Position numbers and translations under genes: made by a program. This document shows, piece after piece, positions 1-7,519 of a stretch of 37,116 nt of DNA (its first letter is position 1; the number at the start of each line of letters is the position of its first letter). Source of the DNA: Opitutales bacterium (GTDB lineage: Bacteria; Verrucomicrobiota; Verrucomicrobiia; Opitutales; Coraliomargaritaceae); assembly GCA_018607135.1 (NCBI GenBank), contig JABBCA010000024.1, positions 1 through 37,116 of the forward strand. The letters are read 5' to 3'. The notes beneath the pieces are model-generated. The model made no database searches and was not told the origin of the DNA. It saw only the letters and a list, made by a program, of their open reading frames with translations.

Positions 1-89
1 ATAGGCAGTTAGAGGATGACCACAAAGGTAATGACATGTCCCTTTTTAGTCTTCTAGTTCTTGGGGTTTCTCTAATTTTAGCCTGCTTT

Positions 90-491
90 TCAGTCCGAAG
101 GCATAATCACTGGGATACGCTCGCGCTGATGGCGGCGGTAAATTAAGAAGTCACCATCGACTGTTATAATGGGTCGATTACGATGCTGTTCGCTCAGGCA
201 GATCAAACAGAGATCAGCCATATCTGGTGTGCGGTCAGCGTAGCGCTTGGCTAGTGTCTCTACGCGATTAAGATTTTCATCTAGCGTGAAACTTAGCTGA
301 ATAAGTCCAGCAGGTATGAGTTTTGTGACCGCCTCCACAGAGCCAACGTGAAAAGCGGCTTCGGCCAGCACCGCCTCTACTGTCAACAAGGGTGCTTCGA
401 CCGTCTCGGCGACAGCACAAGCCCAGGCGTGATGTGCATCGCGCCTATTTAGAAAGGCTACGATGAATCCAGTGTCTGCAATACCCTTCAC
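90..491 (-). CDS. PIN-domain ribonuclease toxin, VapC type
   Basis: A 133-residue protein of typical VapC length. PIN-domain toxins are Mg-dependent ribonucleases that cut RNA and stop translation when free of antitoxin. Visible acidic residues fit the PIN active site: D6 in the N-terminal IADTGF motif, E44 in VLAEAA, D93 in MADLCL, and D112/D114 in TVDGDF near the C-terminus. Its start overlaps the last four bases of the upstream ribbon-helix-helix gene, the usual coupled antitoxin-toxin order. All catalytic acids are present, so it looks intact. The family call is confident; the RNA target cannot be inferred. Confidence 0.85.
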   Translation of the reverse strand: MKGIADTGFIVAFLNRRDAHHAWACAVAETVEAPLLTVEAVLAEAAFHVGSVEAVTKLIPAGLIQLSFTLDENLNRVETLAKRYADRTPDMADLCLICLSEQHRNRPIITVDGDFLIYRRHQRERIPVIMPSD

Positions 492-697
492 TGTTTGGCG
501 AAGCCTTTGCGTTGGGACAATTTTGAATCGCCGTCCACGGAACCAGCCATGGCCATAAATGCTTTAGGCTCTGGCCGGAGGGATTGCTCTAAGGCCTCTT
601 TTACAATAGCGCTACGCGAGCGCCCTGTTCGACGCGCACGCTCCTCCAGTCGTTGGTTGGTTTCGTCTGGCAAGCGTATTGAAATTGTATGACTCAT
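488..697 (-). CDS. Ribbon-helix-helix (CopG-like) antitoxin, VapB type
   Basis: A 69-residue protein. The N-terminal part has the RHH pattern: a short beta strand (TISIRLPDE) followed by helices with RRTGRSRSAIVKEAL. Such proteins dimerise, bind operator DNA through the strand, and neutralise the partner toxin with a flexible C-terminal tail; here residues 45-69 are the candidate tail. The stop overlaps the toxin start by four bases, so the two are almost certainly co-translated. A short inverted repeat directly upstream of the start (705-718) is the likely autoregulatory operator. Confidence 0.82.
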   Translation of the reverse strand: MSHTISIRLPDETNQRLEERARRTGRSRSAIVKEALEQSLRPEPKAFMAMAGSVDGDSKLSQRKGFAKQ

Positions 698-704
698 GTG
701 GCAA

Positions 705-718
705 ATATGTAAACATAT
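705..718. promoter_or_regulatory. Putative operator of the toxin-antitoxin operon
   Basis: Perfect inverted repeat ATATGT-AA-ACATAT lying 7 bases upstream of the antitoxin ATG (minus strand, 697). RHH antitoxins commonly bind such short palindromes next to their own promoter. The role is inferred from position and symmetry only. Confidence 0.45.
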
Positions 719-749
719 GTAGAAATCGTCAAGTTTAGAAGGACGATGC

Positions 750-1550
750 TCAGACCGAATCGAGCATCTCGCGACCGAGCCAAGAGTCTGGCCAGATGTT
801 GAGCTGCACGTCGCCGTTCTCGACGATGGCGTAGGCGGCTTGGGCGAAGTCGACGCAGTAGGAGCGACCTTTTTGAGTGGGGTTGGCGCATAGGGTGTGG
901 CCGACTATTTGGGGAAGTTCTAAGCTGTCCTCAAACTCTTCGTTCCAATCCAGCCATAGAGGGCCGCCAAAATCGGCGGTGCCTCGGCGAGCGCCCCCGA
1001 TGCTGAACAGCTCAGGTTCGGCATCGGGCTGGGCATGGATTTGCGCGAATTGGGCATTCCAGCGTTGCTCAAACTTTGCGTAGCGATCTGCCGGAGCCTT
1101 GCCGCCTTTAGGCCAATGGTGGGGATGGATACCAGCGTGAGAAAAGAGCCAGCCATCAAGGATGACAGCTCCGCGAAGAGACCGCCAGAAGGCTTCGTCC
1201 CAGAGTTCGTTGATCACCTCGGCACGCGCTAGGCTGCTGACTTCGAGCCACTCGCCAATCATGAGATTGGGACGACCCGCATTCTGTCCACAAGCGGGGC
1301 GGAGGGCATAGTATGGCAGATCGTGGTTACCGCAAAGCAGGTGCAGCTTGTCGCCAAGGATTTCCTTAAAGCCGAAGATGGTGCCTGCGACGCGTTGGAC
1401 TTGCTTAAGCGAAGCATCCTCGCTTGAGGGCGGGTCGAAGTAATCTCCGAGCATTACAACATGTTCGCAGCTAGCAGTATCTTCGACCGCCATAATGTAT
1501 TTGAGGAAGTCGAGGTTTTCGTGGAGATCGGGAATGACGAGGATTTTCAT
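750..1550 (-). CDS. Calcineurin-like metallophosphoesterase
   Basis: A 266-residue protein from the ATG at 1550. It carries the ordered metal-binding motifs of the family: D8-x-H10 (IPDLH), GDYFD at 35-39, GNHD at 74-77, a later SHAG motif and a C-terminal GHT motif. These ligate a dinuclear metal centre that hydrolyses phosphoesters. The motif set resembles the PPP (Ser/Thr phosphatase/Ap4A hydrolase-like) branch more than the cyclic nucleotide branch, but the substrate cannot be read from sequence. The frame stays open upstream to a GTG at 1580, adding ten residues; the ATG was preferred because the first beta strand (MKILVIPD) begins there. It stands alone, with no obvious operon partner. 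Confidence 0.8.
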   Translation of the reverse strand: MKILVIPDLHENLDFLKYIMAVEDTASCEHVVMLGDYFDPPSSEDASLKQVQRVAGTIFGFKEILGDKLHLLCGNHDLPYYALRPACGQNAGRPNLMIGEWLEVSSLARAEVINELWDEAFWRSLRGAVILDGWLFSHAGIHPHHWPKGGKAPADRYAKFEQRWNAQFAQIHAQPDAEPELFSIGGARRGTADFGGPLWLDWNEEFEDSLELPQIVGHTLCANPTQKGRSYCVDFAQAAYAIVENGDVQLNIWPDSWLGREMLDSV

Positions 1551-1698
1551 GGGATGTGGGATGCTGAGTGCGTTGGGCACTCTACACTATACAAGCTAGT
1601 CAAGAGGGGATCCGTTAAAAAATGCGGAGGTGTTCTATCCTACAGGCTCGGAGTCAATGAGTCCTTGGCATGAGTCTATAGCCTTTTGTAGATACAAA

Positions 1699-1726
1699 AA
1701 AGCCGCTCAGTTTCCTGAGCGGCTTT
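1699..1726 (-). terminator. Rho-independent terminator of the DUF11 lipoprotein gene
   Basis: A 12-bp perfect stem (AAAGCCGCTCAG / CTGAGCGGCTTT) with a TTTC loop. On the minus strand the stem is followed by a run of six T (1696-1701). It lies 49 bases beyond the stop of the lipoprotein gene at 1775. Confidence 0.85.
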
Positions 1727-1774
1727 AGAAATTACATCAAGTCAGACAGATGTGCTGGAGCATATCGCTTCAGT

Positions 1775-3331
1775 TTAGTAAACGTTGGTCGTTTCTTGGC
1801 TGATGATTGGATCGCTGAGGAAGTCGGCGCTGAAGTTCATGATCGCGCGTCCTGGGCCAATCTTGGCACCTTCGGCGGTGATCGTCAGGTTGGTGTCCTT
1901 ACCTGGCTCAAGTGTGGTGCGTGGGAAGGTGACAGTTTGACCATTGATGGTGCCTTGTGCGCTGCCAGCGACTGCGATTGGCTTGATCGAATCGTTGAAG
2001 GTTACGGTGACTGTGCCGCTCACAGGCTCGAAGTCGCCTTGGTTCTTCACTTGTAGAGTGTAGGTCGTTGCTTCGCGGACGCGGATTGGGTCTTTGCTGT
2101 CGGTGATGGAAACCGTCACACCGGGCACGGCGAGCCAGTTGGTGGTGACTTCATCGGAAGCTGCGAGGCCGTTTTCGGTAACGACTTTGACCTTGTTTGT
2201 GGAAGATCCCTTACGTGTGGCTGCCACCTCGGTGCGGATGAGTTGGCTGGCACCGGCTGGGAGATTTGGAATCATCCAACCGATTGCATCTCCGCTGACG
2301 CGGCCTTTGCCGTTGTCTGCAACGGAGGTGCCTTTTGGCAGAATATCCGTGATACGCACATTTTGCAGGTCGGTGTCACCTGTGTTTTCGATAGTGATGT
2401 CGAAGGAGACTGGTTTAAAGACATAGGCTTCGGTTGGACCAGTCTTGCGGACGCGAATACTGGACTGAACGACCGCGATCGGAGCGCTGCTTTGTCCGGC
2501 AACTGCAGGACCGCCGTCGTAGTTTGCTACTGCGCGGTTGGTGAAGTTACCTTGTTTCACTGCTTTCGCACTGTAAGAGACTGTCTTTGTTTCGCCTGGA
2601 GCGACGGTGCCTACGTTTTGGCTCAGCTTGGAGGTCGCTTCAAATGCATCTGGAAGGTTGTCGGTAACGACTACGTTGGTCGCAGGCGCTGAGCCACTGT
2701 TGCTGACGGTAACTGTCCAAGTGGCCACTTCGCCAAGCTCGATACTTGCTGGGCCTTTCTTCACGACAGCGAGTTTTGGCTGTCCTGAGAAGATGTTAAG
2801 GCAAAATGCATTGTCGACAGATACGGTTGAGCAGATCTGATGATCGCCTTCGGTGGTGGGTTTTACCGTAACGTCGATAGTTTGGGTTTGTCCCTTACGC
2901 ATAGATGGGAACTCCCACTGCGCGTTGGCGCCTGCTCGGTGTGCCGATGGTGTCGAAGAGATGAACTGCACGCCGTTGGGCATGGATTCGGTCACGCGAA
3001 CAGTGCTTACATCGTCGAGCGCTTTGATAGAAATACGGTATTTGAGATTACCGCCAACCGATGCGGGCTCTAGGATGGTTTTAGTGACTGAAATTTGATT
3101 GGACTTGAAAATGACGTCGGACGACTTCGTAGGGGTCGCTTGGAACTTTGGGGTGGCGGTCACTGCAGGAGCAGAGGTTGTGGTGCCACGCCATTGCGTT
3201 TGTGCGGGTTGCGTCTTGGCGGCGGTGTAGCCGCTATCTGTCGTTTGCGATGGGACCTGTGTTTGGCACCCAGTGAAGAGCAGCACGAAGCTGCCAAGGA
3301 ATACTGCGAGATGAGAAAATACGCGTGTCAT
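1775..3331 (-). CDS. OmcB-like lipoprotein with DUF11 repeats
   Basis: A 518-residue exported protein. The N-terminus is a lipoprotein signal peptide: a hydrophobic stretch followed by LFTGC, with C22 as the lipidated cysteine. A Thr/Gln/Pro-rich linker (about 23-70) precedes about four immunoglobulin-like DUF11 units (roughly 75-165, 185-285, 290-400, 405-518), each with phrases such as VTDNLPDAFEATS or ITDILPKGTSV. DUF11 units are shared with the chlamydial cysteine-rich outer-membrane protein OmcB, which fits a PVC bacterium, but this protein has only two cysteines after the lipobox (in QICSTVSVDNAFC), so it would not form a heavily disulfide-linked coat. A structural or adhesive envelope role is inferred. 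It is monocistronic with its own terminator. Confidence 0.75.
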   Translation of the reverse strand: MTRVFSHLAVFLGSFVLLFTGCQTQVPSQTTDSGYTAAKTQPAQTQWRGTTTSAPAVTATPKFQATPTKSSDVIFKSNQISVTKTILEPASVGGNLKYRISIKALDDVSTVRVTESMPNGVQFISSTPSAHRAGANAQWEFPSMRKGQTQTIDVTVKPTTEGDHQICSTVSVDNAFCLNIFSGQPKLAVVKKGPASIELGEVATWTVTVSNSGSAPATNVVVTDNLPDAFEATSKLSQNVGTVAPGETKTVSYSAKAVKQGNFTNRAVANYDGGPAVAGQSSAPIAVVQSSIRVRKTGPTEAYVFKPVSFDITIENTGDTDLQNVRITDILPKGTSVADNGKGRVSGDAIGWMIPNLPAGASQLIRTEVAATRKGSSTNKVKVVTENGLAASDEVTTNWLAVPGVTVSITDSKDPIRVREATTYTLQVKNQGDFEPVSGTVTVTFNDSIKPIAVAGSAQGTINGQTVTFPRTTLEPGKDTNLTITAEGAKIGPGRAIMNFSADFLSDPIISQETTNVY

Positions 3332-3687
3332 GTCTTCTGTCTAACTGTTCGACACGGCATGTAAAGAAATCGCTGAGAATCCCTTTGGGATTTATGGTTC
3401 TGGGAGTCGGTAGTAGGATATTTGAAGGTAAATCAGTCCGAGAGGCCTGTGCTTTGCCGCAACCAGAAATGGTTCATGCGGTGTTCAAAAAAATGTGATC
3501 TATCTGGTTGAAAGTTTGGTAGCGCAGGCACGTTCGGTATGGCGCGACCTTATGGGGGACGGACATTCTTGTCCGTCTGGTTTGGGTTCAATCTCGTCGA
3601 GACAAGGAGAGGAATGCCCTTGCTCCTTTGAGCCCCGATAAAAATAACTTCTGAATGCGCGTCAGGCAGGTGCCCAAGCTACGCTGC
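3332..3687. other. Intergenic region upstream of the lipoprotein gene
   Basis: 356 bases without a convincing gene. It must hold the promoter of the lipoprotein gene (minus strand), but no clear -35/-10 pair was found. It contains a small inverted repeat AATCCC-TTT-GGGATT at 3378-3392 and one copy of the GGACA/TGTCC palindrome at 3558-3577. Confidence 0.5.
3558..3577. repeat. GGACA/TGTCC palindromic repeat, copy 1
   Basis: GACGGACA-TTCT-TGTCCGTC, an 8-bp perfect stem with a 4-base loop. The same core occurs at 11565-11582, 31637-31657, 31701-31723 and 36982-37001, always outside or at the very edge of genes, so it is an interspersed repeat rather than a chance hairpin. Confidence 0.7.
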
Positions 3688-4146
3688 TCAAAAAGCGAAC
3701 GAGAGGAGAGCGCCCAGTATGCCTGTTACAGCCCCAAAGATAATATGCCCAATCAAATGTAGCATTCCCTCTTCAAGTGTGGCTTTTTTATATTCTTTAA
3801 TTGGGTGACGTTCACTCGCATAGAACATCAAGCCATAGCTGGTGATGAGGCCGTGAAAGAAACCAAAGCCTATTCCGAGAAAGATTGCGAAAGGGAAACT
3901 CAGGGCCCCCATCAAATTCATGATTAGAAAATAAATTATTCCGAAAAGGATACCGGCAATGCTGTGAATCATGGTGCCGATACCAGCTGAATTTTCTAAT
4001 TTACCAGTAAAGAAACTGCCCAGCGCACGAATCATATCGACTCGTTTGCTGTAGGCGGAGCTCACCTGGCGCATGAATAGGTTCATCGCGAAAGCGCCAA
4101 TCAGACCACAGATCGCGCCGAGAACAAGAGTAGGTAGTATTTCCAT
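3688..4146 (-). CDS. Small integral membrane protein, unknown function
   Basis: A 152-residue protein from the ATG at 4146 (the frame extends nine residues further to an ATG at 4173). It has about four hydrophobic segments: near residues 5-25, 58-78, 80-105 and 125-150. Glycine-rich helices (GAICGLIGAFAMN, HIIFGAVTGILGALL) suggest tightly packed transmembrane helices. Histidines and acidic residues cluster in the loop before the last helix (ASERHPIKEYKKATLEEGM). No family was recognised. It is on its own between repeat-bearing intergenic regions. Confidence 0.6.
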   Translation of the reverse strand: MEILPTLVLGAICGLIGAFAMNLFMRQVSSAYSKRVDMIRALGSFFTGKLENSAGIGTMIHSIAGILFGIIYFLIMNLMGALSFPFAIFLGIGFGFFHGLITSYGLMFYASERHPIKEYKKATLEEGMLHLIGHIIFGAVTGILGALLSFAF

Positions 4147-4282
4147 AAGCTTTGCTGTTATGCAATGTAGCATAGCTTATGCATTTTGAAAGTGCGAAGT
4201 GTGGTTTCTGTGTGGCCGGACGTGTGTGGATTGTCGGCTCTGTGAGAGACAGCTAGGATGTCTATGAAGCTCGAAAATGTCG

Positions 4283-4356
4283 GTTAGCCACTTTTGCCTA
4301 ACCTCAGAACTGAGCAGTCGTTACCGCACAGGTATGGTCAGGCAAGAGTGGCTGAC
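4283..4356. repeat. Cluster of three hairpins in inverted arrangement
   Basis: Two 20-base elements, 4283-4302 (GTTAG...CTAAC ends) and 4337-4356 (GTCAG...CTGAC ends), are near-perfect reverse complements of each other (GCCACTTTTGCC against GGCAAGAGTGGC) and each is also self-complementary at its ends. Between them sits a third hairpin, CTCAG-AA-CTGAG, at 4303-4314. It lies downstream of the HAD phosphatase gene on the minus strand. It has no T-run, so it is not a standard terminator. Confidence 0.55.
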
Positions 4357-4360
4357 TTCC

Positions 4361-4390
4361 GGCGGACGCATCCAGTTGCGCCCCTGCAAT
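4361..4390. repeat. Degenerate copy of the prfA-downstream repeat arm
   Basis: On the minus strand this reads CAGGGGCGCAACTGGATGCG and onward, closely matching the 25-base arms at 6574-6598 and 6612-6636. Like the prfA copy it begins within a few bases of a stop codon, here that of the HAD gene at 4393. Only one arm is recognisable. Confidence 0.5.
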
Positions 4391-4392
4391 TT

Positions 4393-5412
4393 CTAAAACA
4401 GTTCCTTTTGTGGAGCATCCCTTGCTGCTTCGGCTTTAGGTTCGTCGTCTTCGTGTAGATGGCGGGGTGCCTTGCTGACGTTGGCGTGCAGTGCTTCTTC
4501 ACATTCGGTGACGATGTTGTCGCAGATCTGCCGGACATGCATACGCAGCCATTTCGAGGTGGTGCTTTTTTCTGTGTAATCGGCGGGGCCGTAAGCGTGG
4601 ATTCGTCCCGCGTGTAGCAGGGCATCGTTCTGTGCAAACTCGGCTTCGCTGTCGGGGTTGAAGACTGCGTAGGCTTTGCCGCCATTGCTTTTGACCACGG
4701 AAAAAACCGGCACGTCACTTGGGCCGTCGGCGGTGTAAATCATACGATCAATGGGGATGCGTCGGTCCACACGAGACATGGATGCATTCACATCGATAGT
4801 GGAGTTCTTGTTGCTGCCCTTGTTGATCTCGAAGATGTAACGCGTCTTGATCGTATTATCGACGATGGTGCCAATTTGGCTGATCTCGAACTCCATGTGG
4901 AGTGGCAGCTCGTCTTGTCTAGAGTAGTTGGGTGGCAGCGGTGCTTCGATGAATTCGCAACCGAAGATCCCATCCACGTAGGGTGCAATGGAGCTACCTT
5001 TAATCATCTCAGCCAGACCGGTGCTGATGATGTAGTGTTCCAGTGTGATATTGTGCTTCTTGTATTCAGGACGAGATACGGTGATGCCCTTCAGGCGCTC
5101 AAAGAAATCTGGCAGCCCACTGTAGAACACCAATTCTTTGCCGAGTTCGCGCAGGCGCTCATTGGTGAGGCCTTTTAAACAACCGTTTTTCACGAAGCTG
5201 AGTAAGTGGTTTAGATAAATGGTATCGTAAGACACGCGTGTGCCACGCTGCGCGTAGATCTCTGGCAGTGCGTTGACCTCCTTCCAAAAGGCTTCTTCGT
5301 CGATATCGTAAGCCTTGAAGATCGGCGTTTGCATGTAGCCAGGAATGAGTGTCTTGTCAAAGTCCCACACACAGGCGACTACGTTTTGGCGATGGAGGTT
5401 TTTTTTCGTCAT
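4393..5412 (-). CDS. HAD-superfamily phosphatase
   Basis: A 339-residue soluble protein from the ATG at 5412. Motif I is [10 protein letters not shown] with D17 and D19, the aspartyl nucleophile and acid/base of HAD phosphatases. The late motif [12 protein letters not shown] supplies the Mg-binding aspartates. Between them is a large cap-like insertion (about 30-230) with [18 protein letters not shown], the motif II threonine region. The C-terminus ends in a charged, low-complexity tail. The substrate is unknown. The frame extends 30 residues further upstream, but that extension would overlap the divergent prfA start, so the internal ATG right before [12 protein letters not shown] was chosen. 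It is transcribed away from prfA across a short shared promoter region. Confidence 0.75.
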   Translation of the reverse strand: MTKKNLHRQNVVACVWDFDKTLIPGYMQTPIFKAYDIDEEAFWKEVNALPEIYAQRGTRVSYDTIYLNHLLSFVKNGCLKGLTNERLRELGKELVFYSGLPDFFERLKGITVSRPEYKKHNITLEHYIISTGLAEMIKGSSIAPYVDGIFGCEFIEAPLPPNYSRQDELPLHMEFEISQIGTIVDNTIKTRYIFEINKGSNKNSTIDVNASMSRVDRRIPIDRMIYTADGPSDVPVFSVVKSNGGKAYAVFNPDSEAEFAQNDALLHAGRIHAYGPADYTEKSTTSKWLRMHVRQICDNIVTECEEALHANVSKAPRHLHEDDEPKAEAARDAPQKELF

Positions 5413-5482
5413 TGCAGGCAGATCTCGACTGTTATGAGCTAGTTGCTTTACTGCAACGCTTTTAAGGATACTTCCCAGAATT

Positions 5483-6571
5483 ATGCATAACATTCCAGAC
5501 ATTGCTCCCTTTCGTGAAAAGCTCGCCGAATTCGACGAGTTGATGAATGAGCCGAATTTCTATTCTGACCAACGTCGTGCGGCTGAAGTCGGGCGTGAGC
5601 ATCAGCGCTTGAGCAGCTTAATTGAGAAATTTGAGGCATTCAATTCCGCAGAAACTCAGATCGCAGAGAACCAAGCGATGCTTGAGGACGAATCGACGGA
5701 AGAAGAATTACGTGAGATGGCGACCGAGGAGATTGCTGAACTAGAGGCTCAGATCGAAGATCTCCGTAAGGCAGTGCTGGTGGCGATGATTCCGCCAGAC
5801 CCAACCGATAGCCGTAATTCGGTGATGGAAATTCGCGGTGGTGCCGGCGGCGATGAGGCCAATATTTTCGCGGGCGATCTGTTCCGTATGTATAGCCGTT
5901 ATGCAGAGTCGAAGGGTTGGCGTGTCGAAATCATGAGCACTAGTCTGGCGGATACGGGTGGCTATCGTGAAATTATCTTCAACATGACCGGAGAAGATGC
6001 TTACAAGTATTTGAAATTCGAGAGTGGGGTGCACCGCGTGCAGCGTGTGCCGGTAACGGAGACTCAGGGTCGCATTCATACTTCGACTGCAACGGTGGCG
6101 GTGCTACCTGAAGCGGAAGAAGTGGATATTGAAATTCGCCCGCAAGATTTGGATATATCAACCATGCGCGCTTCTGGTGCAGGTGGTCAGCACGTGAATA
6201 CGACTGACTCGGCCGTGATGATGGTGCATAAACCAACGGGTGTGACGGTGTATTGCGCGGATGAGCGTTCACAGATTAAGAACCGTGCAAAAGCACTTAC
6301 CGTGATGCGCTCTCGTTTGCTCAAAGCAAAAGAGGATGAAGAAAATGCCAAGTATGCTGCCGAACGTAAGGGCCAGATTGGCACCGGCGACCGTTCCGAA
6401 CGTATTCGCACTTATAATTATCCGCAAGGTCGTTTAACGGACCACCGGATCGGCATGAATTTATCTTTGCCGAGTGTGATTGACGGCAGTCTCGATGATT
6501 TGATCGATGCGCTGCAAAACTACGATTACGAAGCGCGTATTAAGAATTTGTTAGAATCGCAACAAGCTTAG
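5483..6571 (+). CDS. prfA: Peptide chain release factor 1
   Basis: A 362-residue class I release factor that recognises UAA/UAG in the ribosomal A site and triggers peptide release. The universal GGQ motif is at 234-236 in [14 protein letters not shown]; its glutamine is the target of the PrmC methyltransferase encoded next door. The stop-recognition tripeptide is PVT at 190-192, in [18 protein letters not shown], which fits the RF1 PxT type rather than the SPF of RF2. Length and colinearity match the family fully. It starts at the ATG at 5483, 70 bases from the divergent HAD gene start. A 25-bp inverted repeat follows the stop almost immediately. Confidence 0.97.
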   Translation: MHNIPDIAPFREKLAEFDELMNEPNFYSDQRRAAEVGREHQRLSSLIEKFEAFNSAETQIAENQAMLEDESTEEELREMATEEIAELEAQIEDLRKAVLVAMIPPDPTDSRNSVMEIRGGAGGDEANIFAGDLFRMYSRYAESKGWRVEIMSTSLADTGGYREIIFNMTGEDAYKYLKFESGVHRVQRVPVTETQGRIHTSTATVAVLPEAEEVDIEIRPQDLDISTMRASGAGGQHVNTTDSAVMMVHKPTGVTVYCADERSQIKNRAKALTVMRSRLLKAKEDEENAKYAAERKGQIGTGDRSERIRTYNYPQGRLTDHRIGMNLSLPSVIDGSLDDLIDALQNYDYEARIKNLLESQQA

Positions 6572-6573
6572 TC

Positions 6574-6636
6574 GTAGGGGCGCGACTTGACGCGCCCGTG
6601 ATAAGATCTGGCGGGCGCATCAAGTTGCGCTCCTAC
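6574..6636. repeat. Long inverted repeat between prfA and prmC
   Basis: Arms 6574-6598 and 6612-6636 are 25 bases each, complementary except for about three positions, around a 13-base loop. The left arm begins GTAGGGGCGCGACTTGACGC and starts two bases after the prfA stop; the right arm ends 13 bases before the prmC start, with the AAGGAG Shine-Dalgarno site just beyond it. It would form a very stable mRNA hairpin inside the operon. No T-run follows, so full termination is not expected. Confidence 0.75.
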
Positions 6637-6649
6637 AAAGGAGAAGAGC

Positions 6650-7519
6650 ATGCTGACTATTCGCGAAATTAAAGAGCGCACCGAGGCCTTTTTTAAAGAG
6701 AAAGGCGTGCCGAATCCAAAACTGGATACGGACCTATTGCTGGCGCATTCGCTCGGCATGAAACGTTTGGATCTCTACCTCGATTTAGATCGACCGCTCA
6801 CAGAAGCTCAACTTACGGAGCTTAGACCCTTAGTCATGCGACGTGCGCAGCGTGAACCGCTGCAGTATATATTGGGCACAGTGGAGTTTTGCGACCTGAC
6901 TTTAAAAGTCGATGCTCGTGCGTTGATCCCACGGCCAGAAACCGAGGAGCTGGTTGAGCGGATCGTGGATCACTTTAAAGATAAAACAGCACCCAAGCGA
7001 ATCGTGGACCTGGGCACGGGCACTGGAGCTTTGGCTTTAGCGCTTGCGACTATTTATTCCGAGGCGCAGGTGACTGCGGTTGATTTTAGCGAAGTCGCAC
7101 TTGCCTTGGCGGCAGAAAATGTGGCCAGTTTGGGCTTAGGAGATCGGGTCACTTTGTTGCAAGGCTCTTGGTTCGACCCAATTGCTGAAGGTGACCATTT
7201 TGATCTGATTGTCTCGAATCCACCGTATTTGACTGAAGCTGAAATGACGACTGCAGAGCCCGAAGTGGTTGTGCATGAGCCAGACTCAGCACTTGTTTCT
7301 GGTGCCGATGGTTTGGATGATCTACGCATCATCATACGAAATACACCACAATATTTAGCAGCTGACGGCCTCTTAGCGATGGAGACTGGTATTGCTCAAT
7401 ATGAGCAGTTGTCTGATTTGTCCAAGGCTTCTGAAATGACAGGCAAATGCGTGGACGACATGAGTGGTCGGCCACGATTCTATTTCTGTAGCTTAGGCAC
7501 TCCTCTGCCTGACCTATAA
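6650..7519 (+). CDS. prmC: Release factor glutamine methyltransferase
   Basis: A 289-residue AdoMet-dependent enzyme that N5-methylates the GGQ glutamine of release factors. The N-terminal helical release-factor-binding domain covers about 1-85, including the PLQYILG motif at 70-76. The Rossmann AdoMet site is [12 protein letters not shown] near 119-130, and the glutamine-binding NPPY motif is at 190-193. An AAAGGAG Shine-Dalgarno site sits about seven bases before the ATG. It directly follows prfA, its substrate gene, as is common in bacteria. Its stop touches that of the convergent protease gene, with the two reading frames meeting head-on at 7514-7519. Confidence 0.95.
   Translation: MLTIREIKERTEAFFKEKGVPNPKLDTDLLLAHSLGMKRLDLYLDLDRPLTEAQLTELRPLVMRRAQREPLQYILGTVEFCDLTLKVDARALIPRPETEELVERIVDHFKDKTAPKRIVDLGTGTGALALALATIYSEAQVTAVDFSEVALALAAENVASLGLGDRVTLLQGSWFDPIAEGDHFDLIVSNPPYLTEAEMTTAEPEVVVHEPDSALVSGADGLDDLRIIIRNTPQYLAADGLLAMETGIAQYEQLSDLSKASEMTGKCVDDMSGRPRFYFCSLGTPLPDL

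Noticed and set aside
3-147. Plus-strand open frame from the window edge, containing a hydrophobic stretch (MSLFSLLVLGVSLILACF)
   Set aside because: Its 3' part overlaps the well-supported toxin gene on the other strand and no start or homology can be judged at the window edge. It could be the end of a truncated gene but cannot be supported.
1699-1726. Terminator stem considered as a member of the palindromic repeat families
   Set aside because: It has a T-run, lies right after a stop codon and lacks the GGACA/TGTCC core.
2243-2692. Plus-strand open frame of 149 residues opposite the DUF11 gene
   Set aside because: The minus-strand lipoprotein has a signal peptide, domain repeats and a terminator; the opposite frame shows no recognisable pattern.
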